Part shown: positions 1 to 9,800 of the stretch, in pieces
How positions within the stretch are numbered: the first letter of the stretch is position 1
How the letters are laid out: every line of letters begins with the position of its first letter
Assembly: GCF_000425645.1 (NCBI RefSeq)
Contig: NZ_KE384430.1
Location: forward strand, 1,497,766-1,561,765
Reading direction: 5' to 3'
DNA length: 64,000 bases
DNA from: Gaetbulibacter saemankumensis DSM 17032
GTDB lineage: Bacteria > Bacteroidota > Bacteroidia > Flavobacteriales > Flavobacteriaceae
Translations under genes and position numbers: made by a program
The notes under the pieces: model-generated
Database searches by the model: none
What the model saw: the letters and a program-made list of their open reading frames with translations, nothing else
What the model was told of the DNA's origin: nothing

Positions 1-247
1 CCCAATTGGCCATTCTACTTGTTAAAGTGTAAACATTGCCAACGCCCTGAAAGCGGTGCCAGAAATTCCAATGGTCTTCACCTTCATTCTCTATATAGCA
101 GTTTTTCCAGGCTTTTACACCTTCAGTAAATTGGTCGTTATGCCCCATTTTTACCGTAATTTCGGTAATGTTTAATAGGTAACTTTCATTTTCTTGAGAT
201 ATTAGTACTAATGGAAGTACAAATAATAAAAACAGTAATTTTCTCAT
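1..247 (-). CDS. secreted protein of unknown function, 5' part only
   Basis: An open frame runs from an ATG at 245-247 leftwards off the window edge (82 codons visible). It begins MRKLLFLLFVLPLVLISQ, a typical signal peptide, so the product is probably exported to the periplasm or cell surface. The visible mature part (ENESYLLNITEITVKMGHND, then a stretch rich in W, H and F) does not match a family I recognise with confidence. The 3' end and any C-terminal sorting domain lie outside the window, so no function is proposed. Confidence 0.7.
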   Translation of the reverse strand, partial: MRKLLFLLFVLPLVLISQENESYLLNITEITVKMGHNDQFTEGVKAWKNCYIENEGEDHWNFWHRFQGVGNVYTLTSRMANW

Positions 248-520
248 AGTGTTTAATGTTTGATTAGTTATTAATTTTAAAAGTTAGTATAGTGTGATTA
301 AGCCTATGCTTAACCTGATGTTTACTTTAAAATTAATTTAGGGCACTAGTAGGTAGCAATGTGAGAAACGGGGTAACTTATTGTAAGAAAGTATTTTAAA
401 TATAGTAAAAATAATTATAGTGATAAAATATATTTTTATTATTGAAGCCTGGTTTCAATGAAGTTGCGCATAATTAATGTGAGTAATTAGGAGCTTTAAA
501 GCGTGTTTAATTTTGGAAAT
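248..520. other. intergenic region with a small inverted repeat
   Basis: A+T-rich spacer between the lysA terminator and the partial secreted gene. A perfect 6-bp inverted repeat with a 4-base loop (TTAAGC-ctat-GCTTAA) lies at 298-313, about 50 bases upstream of the leftward secreted gene, where an operator or leader hairpin could sit. No reading frame of substance and no clear TAnnTTTG promoter element were seen. Confidence 0.4.
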
Positions 521-550
521 AAAAAAAATCCCAACATTTGTTGGGATTTA
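521..550 (-). terminator. rho-independent terminator of lysA
   Basis: A 9-bp perfect stem (ATCCCAACA at 528-536, TGTTGGGAT at 539-547) is followed in the leftward direction by a run of eight T on the minus strand. It lies about 35 bases past the lysA stop codon. Confidence 0.8.
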
Positions 551-582
551 TAATCACTAAGATTTATATAAAAATTGACATA

Positions 583-1818
583 TTATTTCGCTAGTGCTTT
601 TGGTTTTTTAGATGAAAAATCAACTTCAATTTGATTTTTCATAATATCTTCAAAAGTTTCTCTTTTACGTATTAAATGTGCTTTATTGTTGTACCATAAA
701 ACTTCCGCTGGACGAAATCTGGAGTTATAATTACTTGCCATGGAGAAACAGTATGCTCCAGCATTTTTAAAGCAAAGTACATCCCCTTCGTTAATTTCTG
801 TAATGCGTCTATTGTTACCAAAAGTATCTGTTTCACATATGTAACCAACCACTGTGTAAAAACGCTCACGTCCATTTGGGTTTGAAATATTAATTATGTC
901 ATGGTGAGAACCATAAAACATTGGTCTGATTAAGTGGTTAAATCCGGAATCAACCTGAGCAAATACCGTTGAAGTTGTTTGCTTTACAGCATTTACTTTT
1001 GTTAAAAAACGTCCTGATTCACTTACTAAAAATTTACCTGGCTCAAATGCTAAGGTTAAATCTTTACCATATTCTTTACAGAAGTCATTAAAACGCTCTG
1101 AAAGTTTTTTACCTAATTCTTCAATATTAGTTTCAATATCACCTTGTTTGTAAGGTACTTTAAAACCAGAACCAAAATCAATAAAGTCTAAATTTTTGAA
1201 TTCTTTAGCTGTTTTAAATAATATTTCACTCGCATATAAGAATACCTCAATATCTAAAATATCACTACCCGTATGCATGTGTATACCATTAATATTCATT
1301 TTAGTATTTTCTACAATACGTAAAATATGAGGTATCTGGTGAATTGAAATACCAAATTTAGAGTCGATATGACCAACAGAAATATTTGCATTTCCACCGG
1401 CCATTACATGAGGATTAATACGGATACATACCGGTATATTTGGGTGTTTTGTTCCAAATTGTTCTAATATCGATAAATTGTCGATATTAATTTGAATACC
1501 CAATTTAGCAGCTTCTTCTATTTCGGCTAAAGAGACCCCGTTAGGCGTAAAAATAATTTGCTCTGGTAAAAAACCAGCAGCAAGTCCTAATTGTACTTCT
1601 TGAATTGAAACGGTATCAATTCCAGATCCCAATTTATTAAAAAGCTTTAATATAGATACGTTAGACAATGCTTTAACAGCATAGTTAAGTTTTAATTTTT
1701 TTACATCCTTAAACGCATTTGTAAGTCTGTTGTATTGTGCCTCAATTTTCTCAGCATCATATACATAAACAGGGCTACCAAATTCTTCGGCGATTTTTAA
1801 TAATTGATCTTCCGACAT
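583..1818 (-). CDS. lysA: diaminopimelate decarboxylase
   Basis: PLP-dependent decarboxylase of the alanine-racemase fold that turns meso-diaminopimelate into L-lysine, the last step of lysine synthesis in the cytoplasm. At 411 aa it has the usual length. Visible landmarks are the PLP lysine K49 in YAVKA, HIDSKFGI at 150-157, the phosphate-binding FGSGF at 215-219, EPGKF at 259-263, the substrate-binding cysteine C328 in GYICETDTF, and NAGAYCFSMASNYN near 352-365. It stands alone between its own promoter-like box and a terminator. The other lysine gene seen here, dapD, is 34 kb away. Related pyridoxal decarboxylases such as ornithine decarboxylase are less likely because of the CETD signature. 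Confidence 0.96.
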   Translation of the reverse strand: MSEDQLLKIAEEFGSPVYVYDAEKIEAQYNRLTNAFKDVKKLKLNYAVKALSNVSILKLFNKLGSGIDTVSIQEVQLGLAAGFLPEQIIFTPNGVSLAEIEEAAKLGIQINIDNLSILEQFGTKHPNIPVCIRINPHVMAGGNANISVGHIDSKFGISIHQIPHILRIVENTKMNINGIHMHTGSDILDIEVFLYASEILFKTAKEFKNLDFIDFGSGFKVPYKQGDIETNIEELGKKLSERFNDFCKEYGKDLTLAFEPGKFLVSESGRFLTKVNAVKQTTSTVFAQVDSGFNHLIRPMFYGSHHDIINISNPNGRERFYTVVGYICETDTFGNNRRITEINEGDVLCFKNAGAYCFSMASNYNSRFRPAEVLWYNNKAHLIRKRETFEDIMKNQIEVDFSSKKPKALAK

Positions 1819-1838
1819 AACTTTTTCAAAATTTTGCT

Positions 1839-1846
1839 CAAAGATA
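1839..1846 (-). promoter_or_regulatory. -7 element upstream of lysA
   Basis: The minus strand reads TATCTTTG, a full match to the Bacteroidota -7 consensus TAnnTTTG, 21 bases upstream of the lysA ATG. No TTG at the expected -33 distance is visible, so the call rests on one box. Confidence 0.5.
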
Positions 1847-1987
1847 TTTCTTTAAGAGGAATAAAAAATAAATAACTAAAAAATTAAACAAATAAAACAT
1901 TTTGTTAATTATTTAACATGAGGCTTTTCCTCTTCTTAAATCCAAAGTTTTAATAATTAAATATTAGGGTAAGTTATTACGATTATT

Positions 1988-1995
1988 TACATTTG
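1988..1995 (+). promoter_or_regulatory. -7 element upstream of sucC
   Basis: TACATTTG matches TAnnTTTG and lies 25 bases before the sucC ATG. A convincing -33 TTG at 17-23 bp is absent. Confidence 0.5.
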
Positions 1996-2020
1996 CCACT
2001 CTTAAACTATTAAGCGAATT

Positions 2021-3211
2021 ATGAATTTACACGAATATCAAGGTAAAGAAATACTTAGCAGTTTTGGAGTTCGTATCCAACGCGGTATTGTAGCCCAAAA
2101 TGCAAAAGAAGCTGTAGCAGCTGCGAAACAATTAACAGAAGAAACAGGAACAGGTTGGCACGTAATTAAGGCTCAAGTTCATGCTGGTGGTCGTGGTAAA
2201 GGCGGCGGAGTTAAACTTGCTAAAAATTTACAGGAAGTTGAAGATATTGCTGGACAAATAATAGGAATGAATCTGGTAACACCACAAACTTCTGCCGAAG
2301 GTAAAAAAGTACATCAAGTTTTAGTTGCAGAAGATGTGTATTATCCAGGAGAGAGTGAAACAAGTGAGTTTTATGTGTCTGTATTATTAAACAGAAGTAC
2401 TGGACGTAACATGATTATGTATTCGACTGAAGGAGGTATGGATATCGAAACTGTTGCTGAAGAAACGCCACATTTAATTTTTACTGAAGAAATTGATCCA
2501 TCTGTTGGTATTATGCCATTTCAAGCTAGACGTGTGGCTTTCAACTTAGGGTTATCTGGTGTAGCATTTAAAGAGATGACAAAATTTGTTACTAATCTTT
2601 ATACTGCTTATGTAAAATCGGATTCGTCTTTATTTGAAATTAATCCTGTTTTAAAAACAAGTGATGATAAAATATTGGCTGTTGATGCTAAAGTAACGAT
2701 TGATGATAATGCACTTTACAGACACAAGGATTATGTAGATTTAAGAGATATTAGAGAAGAAAGTGCTATTGAAGTAGAGGCTGGAGAAAAAGGTTTAAAC
2801 TATGTAGATCTTGATGGAAACGTTGGATGCATGGTAAATGGTGCTGGTCTTGCCATGGCAACAATGGATTTAATAAAGCAAGCTGGTGGTGAGCCTGCAA
2901 ACTTCTTAGACGTTGGAGGGACTGCTGATGCAGCTCGTGTGGAAGCTGCCTTTAAAATTATATTAAAAGATCCTGCGGTAAAGGCGATCTTAATTAATAT
3001 TTTTGGAGGTATTGTTCGTTGTGATCGTGTAGCACAAGGTGTTATTGATGCTTACAAAAACATGGGGAATATTAATGTGCCAATTATTGTTCGCTTACAA
3101 GGAACCAATGCAGATATCGCTAAAGAACTAATCGATAACTCTGGTTTAGATGTGCTTAGTGCAACAGAATTCCAAGAGGCTGCGGATAAAGTTCAACAAG
3201 TATTAGCTTAG
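2021..3211 (+). CDS. sucC: succinyl-CoA synthetase beta subunit (ADP-forming)
   Basis: Beta subunit of the TCA-cycle enzyme that makes ATP (or GTP) from succinyl-CoA. At 396 aa it has normal length. It starts MNLHEYQGKEIL, the standard beginning of the family. The ATP-grasp domain shows the glycine-rich AQVHAGGRGKGGGVK at about residues 50-65, and the C-terminal CoA-ligase domain carries NIFGGIVRCD near 328-337. No sucD lies next to it; the gene has its own promoter-like box and terminator, so the alpha subunit must be encoded elsewhere. Confidence 0.97.
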   Translation: MNLHEYQGKEILSSFGVRIQRGIVAQNAKEAVAAAKQLTEETGTGWHVIKAQVHAGGRGKGGGVKLAKNLQEVEDIAGQIIGMNLVTPQTSAEGKKVHQVLVAEDVYYPGESETSEFYVSVLLNRSTGRNMIMYSTEGGMDIETVAEETPHLIFTEEIDPSVGIMPFQARRVAFNLGLSGVAFKEMTKFVTNLYTAYVKSDSSLFEINPVLKTSDDKILAVDAKVTIDDNALYRHKDYVDLRDIREESAIEVEAGEKGLNYVDLDGNVGCMVNGAGLAMATMDLIKQAGGEPANFLDVGGTADAARVEAAFKIILKDPAVKAILINIFGGIVRCDRVAQGVIDAYKNMGNINVPIIVRLQGTNADIAKELIDNSGLDVLSATEFQEAADKVQQVLA

Positions 3212-3279
3212 ACTTAATATAGTAGATGTTCGCTTAACATTAAGCGTAATATTCTTAACATATTAGAACAATTATAATA

Positions 3280-3310
3280 AGAGTAGTGTGTAAAGCACTA
3301 CTCTTTTTTC
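3280..3310 (+). terminator. rho-independent terminator of sucC
   Basis: Nine-base stem AGAGTAGTG (3280-3288) and CACTACTCT (3296-3304) with a 7-base loop, followed by a T run. It lies 70 bases after the sucC stop. Confidence 0.85.
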
Positions 3311-3391
3311 TTGCCTAATTTTGACCTGTATTTGATTGACAGTATAGGAAGGAATTCAGAATCTATTAATTATTATTAAAGTCAAATTATT

Positions 3392-3710
3392 ATGAAAACC
3401 ATTAAATTAATCTGAGTCCTTAGTCTATTTACATTCACAACTTTGCTGAATGCTAACTTGAATTATAAAAAGAAAAATCATTACAAGTAACTGATGAGAT
3501 TGTTCAGCTATTAAAAAATCCTCATTTCTAAGCTACGCAAAGCTTAGAAGCTCAAGTTAAGTTTATCATTAACGGAAATAATGAAATTGCTGTGTTGATG
3601 GTTGATACAACTTCTAAGGCGTTAATAAGCTTTATAAAGAACAGAATGAATGATGTTCAATTAAGAGTTTAAATGGTAAGGAAGGTAAAATTTACAACCC
3701 TATTTTTTTA
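3392..3710 (+). pseudogene. decayed gene for a small secreted protein
   Basis: An ATG at 3392 opens a signal-peptide-like frame, MKTIKLI, then a TGA, then VLSLFTFTTLLNAN. The reading continues in a second frame from 3478 (SLQVTDEIVQLLKNPHF, a TAA, then QVKFIINGNNEIAVLMVDTT) and in a third near 3665 (SLNGKEGKIYNP). The three pieces together look like one protein of about 100 aa: signal peptide, a helix, then beta strands with an NGNNEI turn and VDT. At least two internal stops and two frameshifts break it. The layout resembles short exported proteins common in Flavobacteriia, from memory. What the intact protein did is unknown. Confidence 0.7.
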
Positions 3711-3750
3711 ATTGCTTTTGACCTTCAAAACTAAAAATTAAATATAAATT

Positions 3751-3779
3751 AAAAGCCCTTATTTCTTTAAGGGCTTTTT
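3751..3779 (-). terminator. terminator overlapping the end of the DUF1456 gene
   Basis: Stem AAAAGCCCTTA (3751-3761) pairs with TAAGGGCTTTT (3768-3778). The hairpin contains the last codons and the stop of the leftward gene, and a weak T-rich tract follows on the minus strand. Confidence 0.6.
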
Positions 3780-4007
3780 GTTTTTTGGAGGCATCGGACC
3801 TCGTAAATGAATAACCAGTCCGTTTAAAAAATTTCTTAAAATCTGATCGCCACATTCCATATATTTAGGATGATCTTCACGACGGAAAAAGGCGCCTAAT
3901 TCACTTTTAGAAATTCTAAAATCTACCAGTTCTAAGATTTTTACAATATCGTCATCACGTAGTTGTAAGGCCACGCGCAATTTTTTTAAAATATCATTAT
4001 TTGTCAT
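3759..4007 (-). CDS. DUF1456 family protein (YehS-like), single-repeat form
   Basis: An 82-aa protein starting MTNNDILKKLRVALQLRDDD. The family protein YehS of E. coli has two copies of this helical unit (about 150 aa); here one unit is present, with the signature DDDIVKILELVDFRISKSELGAFFRREDHPKY and a short basic tail. The molecular role is not established. An upstream in-frame ATG at 4040 would add eleven residues (MPFIFAFQTRN); I prefer 4007 because homologues begin with M(T)NND and the extension is not family-like. It is flanked by a decayed gene and a convergent TerB-like gene. Confidence 0.8.
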   Translation of the reverse strand: MTNNDILKKLRVALQLRDDDIVKILELVDFRISKSELGAFFRREDHPKYMECGDQILRNFLNGLVIHLRGPMPPKNKKPLKK

Positions 4008-4384
4008 ATTTCTTGTTTGGAAAGCGAAAATGAAAGGCATCTAGAAGTTTCATGGAACCTCTCGTTTTCTAATGTTTTGATAATTTGCGTAAAGATACTT
4101 TAAATTTTTAGAATATAAATGAGATAGTTTGTAAGGAAGTGTATTCTGTAATCGACTATAAATCAAATAAATACATGTTTATTGTGTTCGTGTTTTTTTA
4201 GGTTAGAAATAAAAATAATGGACCTTAAAATTATGAGATTAATATTTTATGAGATGAAATAAATAAAATATTCGATAAACAACACGCTGATTTTCGATAA
4301 GTTACAAATTACGCATGATTATATAATAAGAGGTGTTCGTATCTTTATAGTGAAGTTAATTAATCCATTTTAATCCCTTGAGAT
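4008..4384. promoter_or_regulatory. divergent intergenic region with two near-consensus -7 boxes
   Basis: This spacer lies between two divergent genes. On the minus strand TATCTTTA occurs at 4090-4097, upstream of the DUF1456 gene. On the plus strand TATCTTTA occurs at 4340-4347, 38 bases before the TerB-like gene. Each differs from TAnnTTTG only in the final base. No other structure stands out. Confidence 0.35.
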
Positions 4385-4792
4385 ATGGTTAATAGAGTAG
4401 AAAAACTCAGTTTATTATCAGAAATGATTGCATTTGCTAAATATGATAAGAACATTAAGAGTATTGAATATAATTTTTTATTAGGTGTTGCAAAACAGCT
4501 CGAAATTTCACGTGAAGATTTCGATTATTTAATAGAACATCCAATTAATTATATTCATTTAAAATCGCATAGCGAACGCATTGTTCAGTTTCACCGATTA
4601 GTATTATTAATGAATATTGACAGTGAAGCAGATAATAATGCTAAGAATGTTATAAAGCTATATAACTTTGGTTTAAGAATGGGCTTAAGTCATGAATCCA
4701 TTTCTAAGGTGCTTTATTTAATGGAGAGTTTTCCGAATAAAGTGGTTCCACCTGACGTTTTAATAGATATATTTAAAACACAGTATAATTAA
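4385..4792 (+). CDS. TerB-like small helical protein
   Basis: A 135-aa, largely helical soluble protein with no signal peptide or membrane segment. The pattern of acidic and aromatic residues (MIAFAKYDKNIKSIEYNFLL, then ISREDFDYLIEHP) is like the TerB / DUF533 helical fold, in which an N-terminal helix carries acidic metal-binding positions; here they are only partly kept. It converges on uvrB, and such neighbours are sometimes named excinuclease subunit B in databases, but nothing in this protein resembles UvrB. The fold assignment is inference; function is unknown. Confidence 0.65.
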   Translation: MVNRVEKLSLLSEMIAFAKYDKNIKSIEYNFLLGVAKQLEISREDFDYLIEHPINYIHLKSHSERIVQFHRLVLLMNIDSEADNNAKNVIKLYNFGLRMGLSHESISKVLYLMESFPNKVVPPDVLIDIFKTQYN

Positions 4793-4842
4793 AATAATCT
4801 GCTAAGTTTATAATATTTGTGTTTTATTTGCCCGCAAAGGGT

Positions 4843-4878
4843 AGGAAAAGCTAAAAGTTTACACTTTTAGCTTTTCTA
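4843..4878. terminator. bidirectional terminator between the TerB-like gene and uvrB
   Basis: A perfect 14-bp stem, GAAAAGCTAAAAGT (4845-4858) with ACTTTTAGCTTTTC (4863-4876), loop TTAC. The stem includes the last codons and the stop of uvrB and can serve the convergent gene as well. Confidence 0.7.
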
Positions 4879-6862
4879 ATTTATTCTGGTATCTCTTTAT
4901 CTCGTCTCTTAACTGTGCAGCGACAAGAAAGTCTAATGCTTTCGCAGCTTCCTCCATTAGCTTTCGTTTTTCTCTAATTTTCTTTTCAAGTTCAGACTTA
5001 CTTAAATAAGCACTTTCTGGTTCTGCAGCTTTGGCGGCCTCCAATTCGTAACTATATGTGCTTACTGAATTTTTTGTAAGAGCATTATCCAGACTTTTAT
5101 TTAAAGCTTTAGGCTTAATATGGTGTTTAGTGTTGTATGCAATTTGTTTTTCTCGACGGTAGTTGGTTTCGTCAATAGTTTTTTGCATGCTATTGGTAAT
5201 TTTATCAGCGTACATAATAGCCCTACCATTAAGGTTTCTTGCAGCCCGACCAACTGTTTGGGTAAGTGAACGTGCCGAACGCAGAAAACCTTCCTTATCG
5301 GCGTCTAAAATGGCCACGAGCGATACCTCTGGAAGATCCAACCCTTCACGCAAAAGGTTTACACCAACCAGTACATCAAATAAACCCTTGCGCAAATCCT
5401 GCATTATTTCTACACGCTCTAAGGTGTCTACATCACTGTGAATATAGCGACATCGAATCTGTATCCTATCTAAATATTTAGTCAGTTCTTCGGCCATTCG
5501 TTTCGTTAAGGTTGTTACCAGCGTACGTTCGTCCTTTTCTACGCGCTGTTGAATTTCTTCTATTAAATCATCAATTTGATTTAAACTCGGACGTACTTCA
5601 ATTTCAGGATCCAGTAAGCCGGTAGGTCGAATGACTTGTTCCACATAGATACCATCCGATTTTTCCAATTCATAATCAGCTGGTGTAGCACTAACATAGA
5701 TAACTTGATTTTGAATGGCTTCGAATTCCTCAAATTTTAATGGACGGTTGTCCATTGCTGCCGGTAATCGGAATCCGTATTCTACTAAATTTTCTTTTCT
5801 ACTGCGGTCTCCACCATACATGGCGTGTACTTGTGAAATGGTTACGTGACTTTCGTCTACAACCATTAAATAATCATCAGGGAAATAATCTAATAGACAG
5901 AATGGGCGTGAGCCGGGTTGCCGTCCATCAAGATATCTCGAATAGTTTTCTATGCCCGAACAATACCCTAATTCGCGTATCATTTCTAAATCAAATTCGG
6001 TACGTTCTTTCAAACGTTTTGCTTCCAGATGTTTCCCTATTTCTTTAAAATAATCATGCTGCTTTACCAAATCGTCCTGAATGCTTTTAATGGCATTTTG
6101 TAATACTTCAGGAGAAGTTACGAACATGTTGGCCGGGTATATGTTGAGTCGATCGTATTTTTCAACAATGTCATTGGTTTGAATATTGAAAGATTCGATT
6201 TCTTCAATTTCATCACCAAAAAAATGAATTCTAAAGGCATCATCAGCATAACTAGGGAAAATATCAACGGTATCACCTTTAATTCTGAAGTTACCATGAT
6301 TAAATTCACCTTCGGTTCTGGAATATAAACTTTGAACTAGCTGATGTAATAATTTTGTTCTGGAAATAACCTGATCGCGTTCAATAGAAATTACATTTTT
6401 CTGAAATTCTACCGGATTTCCAATGCCATATAAGCAGGAAACAGAGGCCACTACCAAAACATCTCGGCGCCCGGAAAGTAGCGATGACGTAGCGCTTAGT
6501 CGCATTTTTTCTATTTCATCATTAATAGATAAATCTTTTTCTATATAGACGCCGGTTACGGGTATGTAGGCTTCGGGTTGGTAATAGTCGTAATATGATA
6601 CAAAGTATTCTACGGCATTATCAGGAAAAAACTGCTTGAATTCAGAATATAACTGAGCGGCTAAAGTCTTGTTGTGTGCCAAAACCAATGTTGGTCTTTG
6701 TACCTCTTGAATAACATTCGCTACAGTGAAGGTTTTACCCGAACCAGTAACCCCGAGTAGAGTTTGGTATTTGTGATTGTCTTCAATCCCTTTCGCCAAT
6801 TGTTTTATGGCTTGAGGCTGGTCACCGGTTGGGCTAAATTCTGATGTAATTTTGAACTTCAT
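4859..6862 (-). CDS. uvrB: excinuclease ABC subunit B
   Basis: DNA-damage recognition helicase of nucleotide excision repair, loaded by UvrA and then binding UvrC. The 667-aa length is normal. Visible: Walker A GVTGSGKT at 37-44, the damage-probing beta-hairpin YYDYYQPEAYIP near 91-102, helicase motif II DESH in VVDESHVT, the SATPAD motif, and motif VI region QTVGRAARN. The C-terminal UVR domain that binds UvrC (ELEKKIREKRKLMEEAAKAL) is complete. It is transcribed leftward, apart from the adhesin genes behind it; 27 bases separate its ATG from the adhesin stop. Confidence 0.97.
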   Translation of the reverse strand: MKFKITSEFSPTGDQPQAIKQLAKGIEDNHKYQTLLGVTGSGKTFTVANVIQEVQRPTLVLAHNKTLAAQLYSEFKQFFPDNAVEYFVSYYDYYQPEAYIPVTGVYIEKDLSINDEIEKMRLSATSSLLSGRRDVLVVASVSCLYGIGNPVEFQKNVISIERDQVISRTKLLHQLVQSLYSRTEGEFNHGNFRIKGDTVDIFPSYADDAFRIHFFGDEIEEIESFNIQTNDIVEKYDRLNIYPANMFVTSPEVLQNAIKSIQDDLVKQHDYFKEIGKHLEAKRLKERTEFDLEMIRELGYCSGIENYSRYLDGRQPGSRPFCLLDYFPDDYLMVVDESHVTISQVHAMYGGDRSRKENLVEYGFRLPAAMDNRPLKFEEFEAIQNQVIYVSATPADYELEKSDGIYVEQVIRPTGLLDPEIEVRPSLNQIDDLIEEIQQRVEKDERTLVTTLTKRMAEELTKYLDRIQIRCRYIHSDVDTLERVEIMQDLRKGLFDVLVGVNLLREGLDLPEVSLVAILDADKEGFLRSARSLTQTVGRAARNLNGRAIMYADKITNSMQKTIDETNYRREKQIAYNTKHHIKPKALNKSLDNALTKNSVSTYSYELEAAKAAEPESAYLSKSELEKKIREKRKLMEEAAKALDFLVAAQLRDEIKRYQNKLEKLKV

Positions 6863-6866
6863 GTAG

Positions 6867-6874
6867 CAAAATTA
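6867..6874 (-). promoter_or_regulatory. possible -7 box immediately upstream of uvrB
   Basis: The minus strand reads TAATTTTG, matching TAnnTTTG, only 4 bases before the uvrB ATG. If used, transcription would begin at or beside the start codon, giving an almost leaderless mRNA. No -33 TTG at the right distance, so chance is quite possible in this A+T-rich DNA. Confidence 0.25.
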
Positions 6875-6889
6875 CGTAAAAATTAGATG

Positions 6890-9800
6890 CTATCGTTTTA
6901 GTGTAAAATGTCCTTTAAATTCTCTGCCATCTTGTAAAATAACAGAAAACCAATAATCATCTGTTGGCATTGGGTATCCTCTTGATGTACCGTCCCAACC
7001 TTGTGACTTAGGCGATAGTTCCTTAACAAGTTTTCCATAGCGATCGAAAATATATATGGTTGTTGAAGGTTGAAATTGGGCATTAACACCTAGTAGTTGC
7101 CAATAATCATTTTGTCCGTCGTTATTTGGCGTAAAGTATTTTGGATATCCTACCACTGAAACGATGATACTACTAGTTCCGCAACCTCTTTTATCACGAA
7201 CATATAAAGTATGAAAACCGGCTTTTACATTTTCAAAGTAAGGGTCGTCTTGAAATGAAAATTCAGAGTCTAAGGCGTATTCATAATCACCTAGACCTAA
7301 ATTATTTTCATTTATTATAATTTTGTTGTTGCTAGAAATATCTTCAATAGTAATATCATTTTGGGTGATTGTTGCTAATTCTGATGCATTAACATAAACT
7401 TCTTTTGTTCTGCTACAGTTACTACCATCTGTTTTTGTTAAAGTAATGAAATAGGTGCCTGGTTGAGAAACGGTAAGTGTAGGGGTGGTACCCAATTTAG
7501 TGCCGTCCTCATAGGTCCATACATAAGTAAAATTTTCGTTTGTATTTGTTTCTTCGGGATCTAAAACAATTGTAAATGTAGGGTCTGAAGAGCAGACAAT
7601 TTGTGGGGTTTCAATTGTAAATTCTGGTAAGGGGTTCACAGTTAAATCAATGGTTGTACTTGCGCTACAATTCGTATTCAAAGGATTTATGATTTCTACT
7701 AATATAGATTGTGTTCCTGAATTAAACGGATTGGGTAAGCTGCTTACTCTTTCAGTATTACCAGATTCGGTAATAAAGGTGTAAAAAATCTCCATGTTAG
7801 TCTGAGATCCTAATATGGTGGTTGTAAAAGAAGATGTTTCAAAGGGGTATAGGCCATCGTCATCAATATCTCCAGCATCGCCATCACAAACCGTAATCGG
7901 AGTAATCGGGTTTGCTATAGGACTTTCATCCACGATAAATTCTAAGGTAGTTTCATCGTAACAAGGGCCATCTGGGGCATTGGTATTGTTGTTTTCAATT
8001 CTGATACTTAGTGTCTGACTGGATGTTAAAAAGGGGTTAGGTAGAGGGCTTGGTAAGCTGTTGCCTGCCTCATCGGTATATGTTATAGTGAAATCAGCTG
8101 GATTTTGATTTCCTAATAAATCGGTTTCGACATTTGAAGTATCGAAGGGAAATTGACCATCCTGATCATCATCACATTCGCGATTTATGATAACTGAATA
8201 GGCTACAGGTAAAGCCTCAACAGTGAGTAAAATATGGGGTCCTAGCCCGAGACAATCATTAGAAATCTCACTATCGACTCTTACATAAATATATTGCGAC
8301 TCTGGATAGCCAATATTTCTATAATTAGAAATGTTGGTAATGACATTTTGTTCGGCTAATGCATCCATTTCATTTCTATAAAAGGTTACAGTTGGTGTTT
8401 GTGGTATAAATAAATTTTCAATATCACTTTTTGCACTACTGAAATCAAAAGAAGCCACACCATCTCTATTATCATTATTGATAGTATCATCACCGTTTAT
8501 ATCCAGAAAATCATCACATTGGTTGAATGATCTTAAAAAACTTGAAGGAATGGTTGTAGTTGAAACTTTTAGAGTTATTTGGCTTACCGATGCACAGCCT
8601 GAATTATTTTCGGCCCGAGCCCAGACATAATCTGTATTAATAGTTTTGTTTTTGTAAGCCGTAGGACTGTCTATGTAATCTGGGCTTGTTTGGTCTCCTG
8701 CAATGGCTGCGTTTTGAGAAAGATAATAGGAGAAAGATAAGTTGGTAGCATTAGTCGATATTTTATTGTTTGCTTCGGTTAAATTAAATGCACTATACCC
8801 AAATGTTGAAGGGTCATCGTCGTCGCATTGTATTAACTCGACTGTTGGGTTAACGATGGGTACTGGATTAACAAATAAGGTGATTTCGTCTGAATATAGT
8901 CCACATGTGTTGCCGGTTCTATCGAGTTTTACACGGTATAGATTATTGTTATAGTTAATCGGAACTGTTGAAATAGTTAAGGTCGATGTTTGGGTTCCAC
9001 CATAAACGGCATTATTATTTATAGGCGTCCAATTTGTTCCATCTGTGCTAAGTTCCCATTGAAAAGCATCAGCTTCAGGGGAATCAACAAAAATAGTTGT
9101 TGAAGCATTTTCACAAACCGTAGTGTTTATCGGTTGTACCGAAATACTAATAGAACCATTAATTAAATAATTAGGGTCTGGTGTGATATAACCTGCAGCA
9201 TTATTTACTATACCAAATGTATTTACAGTTGAGGGGTTGTCGCCTAATTGATTATCTGCATTACCGTCTGAAAATCCAGCTTCAATAACATCATTGCAGG
9301 TATCTCCGTCGCTATCTGAGTCTATATAATTTAATAAATTATCAGAATCAGTATCGGATACGGTATAACCTAGGTCATTGCTGTCGGAGGCGCTCTCGGC
9401 ATTATCGTCCCAACCATTAACACCTATGGTAGCTAAAACATTATCTATGATACCATCTTGATTTGAATCTGGGAGTCCGCTTCCCGATTCTTCTAAATCG
9501 TAAATACCATCATTATCACTATCAAGATCGTAAAAATCATAAACACCATCAGAATCGGAATCTATTGGGACTGTGTTGTTAAATATATCATCTAATCCGT
9601 CGTTATTAGAGTCTATGTTCGAAATGGTTTGCACGATACCTTGTGCTTCAATGATATCAGGAATACCATCATTGTCACTATCTAAATCAAGACTGTCATG
9701 AATACCATCTCCATCGGTATCTAAATTAAAACAGGTTAGTGCTAAATTGGCTGAAAATGAAGAGGTATCGTTTGCATTTGATAAATGATGTGAAAAAGTA

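Noticed and set aside
4385..4792. A second excinuclease B fragment beside uvrB
   Set aside because: The 135-aa protein has no helicase or UVR motif; it is helical and TerB-like, so the name would be transferred from its neighbour only.
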